A DNA stretch of 17,274 nt, from positions 1-17,274 of the forward strand of contig JACPXA010000129.1 of the NCBI GenBank assembly GCA_016196785.1, read 5' to 3'. Origin of the DNA: Elusimicrobiota bacterium (lineage in GTDB: Bacteria; Elusimicrobiota; Elusimicrobia; 2-01-FULL-59-12; JACPXA01). The notes beneath the pieces were generated by a model. That model was not told the DNA's origin. It worked only from the letters and a program-made list of their open reading frames with translations, and did not search any database. Shown piece after piece: positions 13,506 to 17,274 of the stretch (position 1 is the stretch's first letter; the number at the start of each line of letters is the position of its first letter). A program made the translations under genes and the position numbers.

Positions 13506-16097
13506 TTAACCATAGACTTCCGAGGTTTCTCGCACGAACAGATCAAGTTGGAGCCCTAGCGATTTCTTATCGACCTGCTTTTCGATCTTTTTGGATGCCA
13601 AATTTTCTACGTTTACCCTTCCCTTCTCCCTGACGAAGGCAAGTTCCAACGCCTCAAAAAATATAGCCTTCCAGTTGTGTTTTTTGAACGCCTGTTGAAA
13701 GAGAGGAGAATTGAGCTTGTTCATCAGTTGGTCGTCCCGTTCTTGCGGGATGACCATATATTTCGGGACAGAGGCCTCCAAGTTAGAGCCTCTTTTGAGT
13801 GCCTCGGTCATTTGTGTTGTGGATTCCACTTCAAACGCACTCGCCACATTATCCTTCTTTAGCCATAACACATCAATGTGCTCAACCTCTCGGACATTGT
13901 AGATGCGCCGGATACCTTGGAGACTAGAGCGGTCCACATATGCCCTCAGTTCCCCTTTGCGACCGGAAAATGCTTCAGTGATCGAATCCGCTTGTTCCCG
14001 TTTGCCGATCCAGATCTCGTAACCCTGTTTTTTGCCGATCTCAGCCAGCATGGCGATCATCCGTGTGTGGGCGCGTCGGAAGTGTTGCTCACTATACCCT
14101 GGTTTCAATAGCCACTGGCCCTTGGAAACTGGTCGGGCGTAGGTTTCAAGGGCTTCCTTAATACTAGTAGAATCTGAGGTTAACGAATTCGGGAACTCAA
14201 GGCTGATCGCTTCCCACATATCAGTGAAACTCACCCTGCCCCTCTGCTGGAGTTTTGCCAGGACTGTTCGCTCCACCCGCTCCGATAGGGGAATGCTCGT
14301 CAATCGGGAAACCAGATTGGGATCTTTAAGCCACCAGGCCTGTCCTTCATCAGATCCTAGCTTCACTGGTACCAGGGTGAACTCTTTCTCCAAATGTCCT
14401 TTCAGGACAGTTTGGACATCTAGGCCAGTGTGAAGCTGAGAAAAGTAACCGTTTTTTGCCAGCTCCGGATCAATTGCATTGATCAGAATCGTGTATGGTG
14501 TCGGCTCCCCGCGCTCCGCCAACACGCGTGTCGTGGTGTCAACGACGATCTTTTCAAACCGGTGTTCATCAATTTCTTCGGGACGCCGAGCCTTTAGCAT
14601 TTCCAACGGTTTGTGAAAGCGGAAATAAAAGTCGCCCTGCGCCGACCCCAAGGGTTGCAATAGAGACTTGGCCGATGGGCGCGCCAGTTCCTGATGATGG
14701 ATATGCTCGAACTCAAACCCTGCGGCTGTGGCAGCGTAGATGGTGGCATTCCGCACCTTAAAGGTGGGGTTATGGAAGGTCACCGTCAGGTATCCCCCTG
14801 GTTTCAGGATGTCAAACATCCCTCGAAACGCATTTCGCAGGAGCGCATGGTAGACGTCGAACGGTTTATGCTGCCGTTCATTCCGAACGATCTCCTGAGA
14901 CTGAATGCGTTCTAAGTATCCCTGATCCTTCTTCAGCCAAGCGGTCCAAAGATAGGCGAGCTCCCCAAACTGGATAGCAGAGTCATAGGGAGGGTCTGTG
15001 AAGATGTAATCCATGCGGGCGTTGAACTGATCGCGCAGATCTCCCATGAACTGTATCGCGTCCCCGCAGTGGATGTAGGCATCTGCCTGGCCTTTTAAAA
15101 CTTGTTGGACGTCGTGAGCAATTTTGGCGTCTCTCCATTGCTCGTTTGATTCTGCTTTCGCTTTCAGAATCCCTTGGTGGCCCATGACAGAGGCTTCGAA
15201 CTTGTTCCAAACGTTCTGCTCCATAGAGGTCTTTGCGAACCAGTAGCTGTGTTGGATCCATGCAGAGCTAAATGGGGTGAAATGTCCTGCTTCAGAGATA
15301 GGGCACATTCGAGAACAAAGGTGGACCATGGAAGTGAAAGCCGCCTTCAGGAAATCCCGTAGTTCCCGGTGTGGTTCTGCCTCAATGGCCTCCATCAACC
15401 AGGCGAGGGCCTGCAGGTTACGCTTGGTAAACAGTTGATCGAGCGATTCGTATTTTTGCTTTTCCTTAAACGGTTGGCCATCGGGATAGTACAACTTGCC
15501 TTTCGGATACCACCCTTTAACTGGGCGCATTTCGATGTTTTGGAGAAGCTCCAGATCAACCTTGACTGGCAGACAATTTTTCTCTCTGCGATCTCCACAG
15601 TGCGGACAACCATCATACCGGATTTCAACACATTCCCCATTGTCCCACACGGCACAGGTGAATGGAATCGGTTTTTTGCAACGCCGGCAAGGGGTCTCAT
15701 AGAGCTTGAGGATTTTCCCTTTGACCCGTTTCTCAAGCCGTCCGAAACTCTCTTGGAGCTTCAGCAAATTGGCTGGCTTAATGGTGAGATGGATGATTTC
15801 TGTGGCAATAGGGAGGAGATCACAGACAATGGCCCGCCGCTTGAGTTTTAAAGCTTCCAGAGCTGTTACCCCGCTACCGGCAAAGGGATCAAATACGATC
15901 CCATTCTCCGGACAATAGGTTTTAATGTGCTCCTGAACCACGTTCCACGTCTTACGGGACCAGTATTTGTGCCAGACATACATGGGGGTATGGGCTAGGG
16001 GAGGGATCTGGCGATTGATATGAGACTCTGGCGACTCTTTTGAAGAGGAGAGGAGCAGCTTGCCTGCAACCTTTCGCGGTCGTTGGCTGAGGCTCAC
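13506..16097 (-). CDS. Amino DNA methyltransferase fused to zinc ribbon, winged helix and nuclease-like C-terminus
   Basis: 863 residues. N-terminus: YVWHKYWSRKTWNVV, then SAM motif I VFDPFAGSGVTALEAL (68-83) and IVCDLLPIA. Residues 137-167 hold CRRC and CPHC, a likely zinc ribbon. The catalytic motif IV DYIFTDPPYD lies at 363-372, about 300 residues after motif I, and LKPGGYLTVTF follows (431-441). DPPY indicates methylation of an exocyclic amino group (N6-adenine or N4-cytosine). About 605-665 looks like a winged helix (VERTVLAKLQQRGRVSFTDMWEAI). At 733-790, YNVREVEHIDVLWLKKDN followed by VASAFEVESTTQ resembles a PD-(D/E)XK core (Asp 742, Glu 756, Glu 758), but the usual Lys is absent. The protein could be an orphan methyltransferase, a single-chain restriction-modification enzyme or a defence component. 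The ATG overlaps the upstream HhH gene by 4 bases. The methylase call is sure; the C-terminal nuclease is inference. Confidence 0.85.
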   Translation of the reverse strand: MSLSQRPRKVAGKLLLSSSKESPESHINRQIPPLAHTPMYVWHKYWSRKTWNVVQEHIKTYCPENGIVFDPFAGSGVTALEALKLKRRAIVCDLLPIATEIIHLTIKPANLLKLQESFGRLEKRVKGKILKLYETPCRRCKKPIPFTCAVWDNGECVEIRYDGCPHCGDRREKNCLPVKVDLELLQNIEMRPVKGWYPKGKLYYPDGQPFKEKQKYESLDQLFTKRNLQALAWLMEAIEAEPHRELRDFLKAAFTSMVHLCSRMCPISEAGHFTPFSSAWIQHSYWFAKTSMEQNVWNKFEASVMGHQGILKAKAESNEQWRDAKIAHDVQQVLKGQADAYIHCGDAIQFMGDLRDQFNARMDYIFTDPPYDSAIQFGELAYLWTAWLKKDQGYLERIQSQEIVRNERQHKPFDVYHALLRNAFRGMFDILKPGGYLTVTFHNPTFKVRNATIYAATAAGFEFEHIHHQELARPSAKSLLQPLGSAQGDFYFRFHKPLEMLKARRPEEIDEHRFEKIVVDTTTRVLAERGEPTPYTILINAIDPELAKNGYFSQLHTGLDVQTVLKGHLEKEFTLVPVKLGSDEGQAWWLKDPNLVSRLTSIPLSERVERTVLAKLQQRGRVSFTDMWEAISLEFPNSLTSDSTSIKEALETYARPVSKGQWLLKPGYSEQHFRRAHTRMIAMLAEIGKKQGYEIWIGKREQADSITEAFSGRKGELRAYVDRSSLQGIRRIYNVREVEHIDVLWLKKDNVASAFEVESTTQMTEALKRGSNLEASVPKYMVIPQERDDQLMNKLNSPLFQQAFKKHNWKAIFFEALELAFVREKGRVNVENLASKKIEKQVDKKSLGLQLDLFVRETSEVYG

Positions 16098-16660
16098 ATT
16101 GAGAAGGCGCGGTGAAGGCGGAAGGCGATTTCTAAGGTTGCGGCGATCCGGATAATTTTGACGGAATCCAAGCCTTTGATTTTTTGCAACTCACCCATAT
16201 CGCATCCCCCCAGGCTGGCGATGGATCCATAACGCTCGATAACTTCTTGGGCAATTTGACGGGAAGACCGACCGGCGATCCCAGCGCCGAGGAGAGCGGA
16301 AAGCAGTTCCGCTTCATCCCAGCCGGACACCTCAGGTTTGAGCCTCTCCACCTGGCGACAAAATAACAATCGGCCCAGTTTGATCGCGGCCAGCACGCGT
16401 TCCGCCTTGGCGCGCTTCAAGCCTTTGATTTTAGCGAGGTCGGCCACCGTCGCCCTCTTTTGGTGGATTCCGTACAGCCCAATGTATTCGTCCAGGATCT
16501 CGTTCGCCAGGTCTATTGCTGGTTTCCCAGGGACACCCGAGCCGATCACAATAGCCAACAGTTCAGCCTGCGTGAGGGATTCAGGGCCTTCCTCGATGAG
16601 CTTACCGCCAGGATGCTGCCAACGACGTTCTTGAATCGCTATGGTTTCTTGGTTTTCCAT
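16094..16660 (-). CDS. Small protein of two RadC-type helix-hairpin-helix repeats, no JAB domain
   Basis: 188 residues. Residues 20-99 (LIEEGPESLTQAELLAIVIG, VADLAKIKGLKRAKAERVLAAIKLGRLL) match the N-terminal helical/HhH domain of RadC (UPF0758). Residues 113-181 repeat it (DEAELLSALLGAG, MGELQKIKGLDSVKIIRIAATLEIAFRL). The RadC C-terminal JAB/MPN metallopeptidase domain with its HxH motif is absent. The two IKGL(K/D) hairpins suggest non-specific DNA binding. The gene is the first of a pair, overlapping the methyltransferase gene by 4 bases (ATGA), so the two are very likely made together. One guess is that this protein supplies DNA binding to the methyltransferase. The start is the ATG at 16660; the ribosome site (GAGAG, close to the ATG) is weak. 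No named function known to me. Confidence 0.8.
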   Translation of the reverse strand: MENQETIAIQERRWQHPGGKLIEEGPESLTQAELLAIVIGSGVPGKPAIDLANEILDEYIGLYGIHQKRATVADLAKIKGLKRAKAERVLAAIKLGRLLFCRQVERLKPEVSGWDEAELLSALLGAGIAGRSSRQIAQEVIERYGSIASLGGCDMGELQKIKGLDSVKIIRIAATLEIAFRLHRAFSM

Positions 16661-16735
16661 TGACTCTCATTGTACTACTTTCTATGAATTAGGTTTTGAC
16701 AGCGTCTTCATTTTTTCTCTCCAAGATTTCCCGCG

Positions 16736-17274
16736 CTATTTTGTGACATTAAAGACGCCTTTCGCCCTACTTGCGTTATGGCCGAGCGCGGCTAACGTCT
16801 GAGCGATTCGGCGAAGGCCGTTCAGGAGAGAAGGACCGGGTTGGAGGATGTCCGCGGAAGGGATTTCGTAAACCCGGCGGGTTTGGACCGCTTCGATGCA
16901 GTTCCAGCCGGGCCGGGTGAAAATGTCCCCCAGATGGGCGGGCTTTCCGCACCAAGAGGCAAAGATCACTTGAGGGTTTCGCTCGATGACTTGTTGAGGA
17001 CTGACCATGCGGTCTTTCGCGGATTTCCGGTCCCGGAACTCAGGAAAGATATCCTGCCCTCCGGCGAGCTCGATGAGCTCGCTGACCCAACAAATCCCAC
17101 TGATGAAAGGTTCCGGCCATTCCTCGAAGTAGACTCGCGGATGCCAAGAGAAGGCTTCTGCCTGACGTGCGATTTCATGAAACTCCGTTTGCATCTCAGC
17201 GACGAGCTGTTTGGCTTCGACCTCTGCGCCGATTGCCCGACCCACTAGAAGAATCGCCTCAAAGGTTTCGCGCA
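16736..17274 (-). CDS. Periplasmic ABC-transporter binding protein, BtuF-like (partial)
   Basis: Partial: the 5' end lies beyond the window, and the frame stays open from 17274. About 178 C-terminal residues are visible. They fit the periplasmic binding fold PF01497 of cobalamin/siderophore carriers: RVYFEEWPEPFISG, WVSELIELAGGQDIF, then MVSPQQVIERNPQVIFASW, the GW.CIEAVQTRRVYEIP segment, and LQPGPSLLNGLRRIAQTLA. The conserved order (V..EQV....P..I, W..I.AV....VY.I, .PGP.L..GL) is closest to BtuF-type cobalamin binders, but substrate cannot be fixed. It ends 75 bases before the HhH gene, and no permease or ATPase gene follows, so any transporter partners lie outside the window. Confidence 0.8.
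   Translation of the reverse strand, partial: RETFEAILLVGRAIGAEVEAKQLVAEMQTEFHEIARQAEAFSWHPRVYFEEWPEPFISGICWVSELIELAGGQDIFPEFRDRKSAKDRMVSPQQVIERNPQVIFASWCGKPAHLGDIFTRPGWNCIEAVQTRRVYEIPSADILQPGPSLLNGLRRIAQTLAALGHNASRAKGVFNVTK

Noticed and set aside
15369..15851. Plus-strand open frame of 160 codons
   Set aside because: Antisense to the methyltransferase gene across its zinc-ribbon region, without any start signal or domain.
16669..16674. TACAAT on the minus strand ahead of the HhH gene, considered as a -10 element
   Set aside because: It would start the transcript only one or two bases before the ATG, and no -35 is visible at proper spacing.
1..17274. CRISPR array, tRNA, rRNA or riboswitch
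   Set aside because: No regularly spaced repeats, cloverleaf-like segments or known aptamer patterns were seen; the short gaps between genes leave little room for them.

Overview
Every gene I can support lies on the minus strand, so transcription runs from high to low coordinates. The DNA is moderately GC-rich, bacterial and densely coded, with gaps mostly under 150 bases and several stop/start overlaps. There are no rRNA or tRNA genes, CRISPR arrays or transposases. The gene set (long doubled ThyX-like protein, DUF2203, HEAT-tailed QueG, PolX, pilin-like protein, secreted glycosidases with a FlgD-like tail) suits an environmental bacterium such as NC10, Nitrospirota or a related deep lineage. 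That placement is a weak inference.

Right end (about 13500-17274). A partial periplasmic BtuF-like binding protein runs off the window edge. Next is a two-gene unit with a 4-base overlap. Its first gene encodes a small protein made of two RadC-type helix-hairpin-helix repeats and no JAB peptidase domain. Its second encodes an 863-residue protein joining a DPPY-type amino DNA methyltransferase, a zinc ribbon, a probable winged helix and a C-terminal region resembling a PD-(D/E)XK nuclease fold. This pair is the best candidate for a poorly described DNA-modification or defence unit.

Middle (about 6660-13460). A DUF362 gene is followed by four tandem genes for putative glycosidases. Three are paralogues (a TIM barrel plus a short C-terminal beta region). 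The fourth is a different clan GH-A enzyme with a FlgD-like C-terminal domain. The genes carry clear traces of recombination. Two unrelated mature proteins share a nearly identical 82-base signal-peptide cassette. The three paralogues share an almost identical 3' module although their barrels differ. One paralogue has lost its signal peptide by an in-frame deletion, and another has lost the Glu of its DEP motif. The block is bounded by two copies of a 46-base sequence that is the 3' end of the DUF362 gene, so a second DUF362-like gene tail survives as a remnant next to thyX.

Left end (1 to about 6630). This is a tightly packed operon of housekeeping and repair genes: a doubled ThyX-like protein, a MenG/UbiE methyltransferase, a DUF2203 protein, epoxyqueuosine reductase QueG, PolX, then endonuclease III after a REP-like palindrome. 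The endonuclease III frame has no stop codon. It reads straight into a PilX/GspK-like pilin N-terminus that leaves the window, so this is either a real fusion or a small sequence error.
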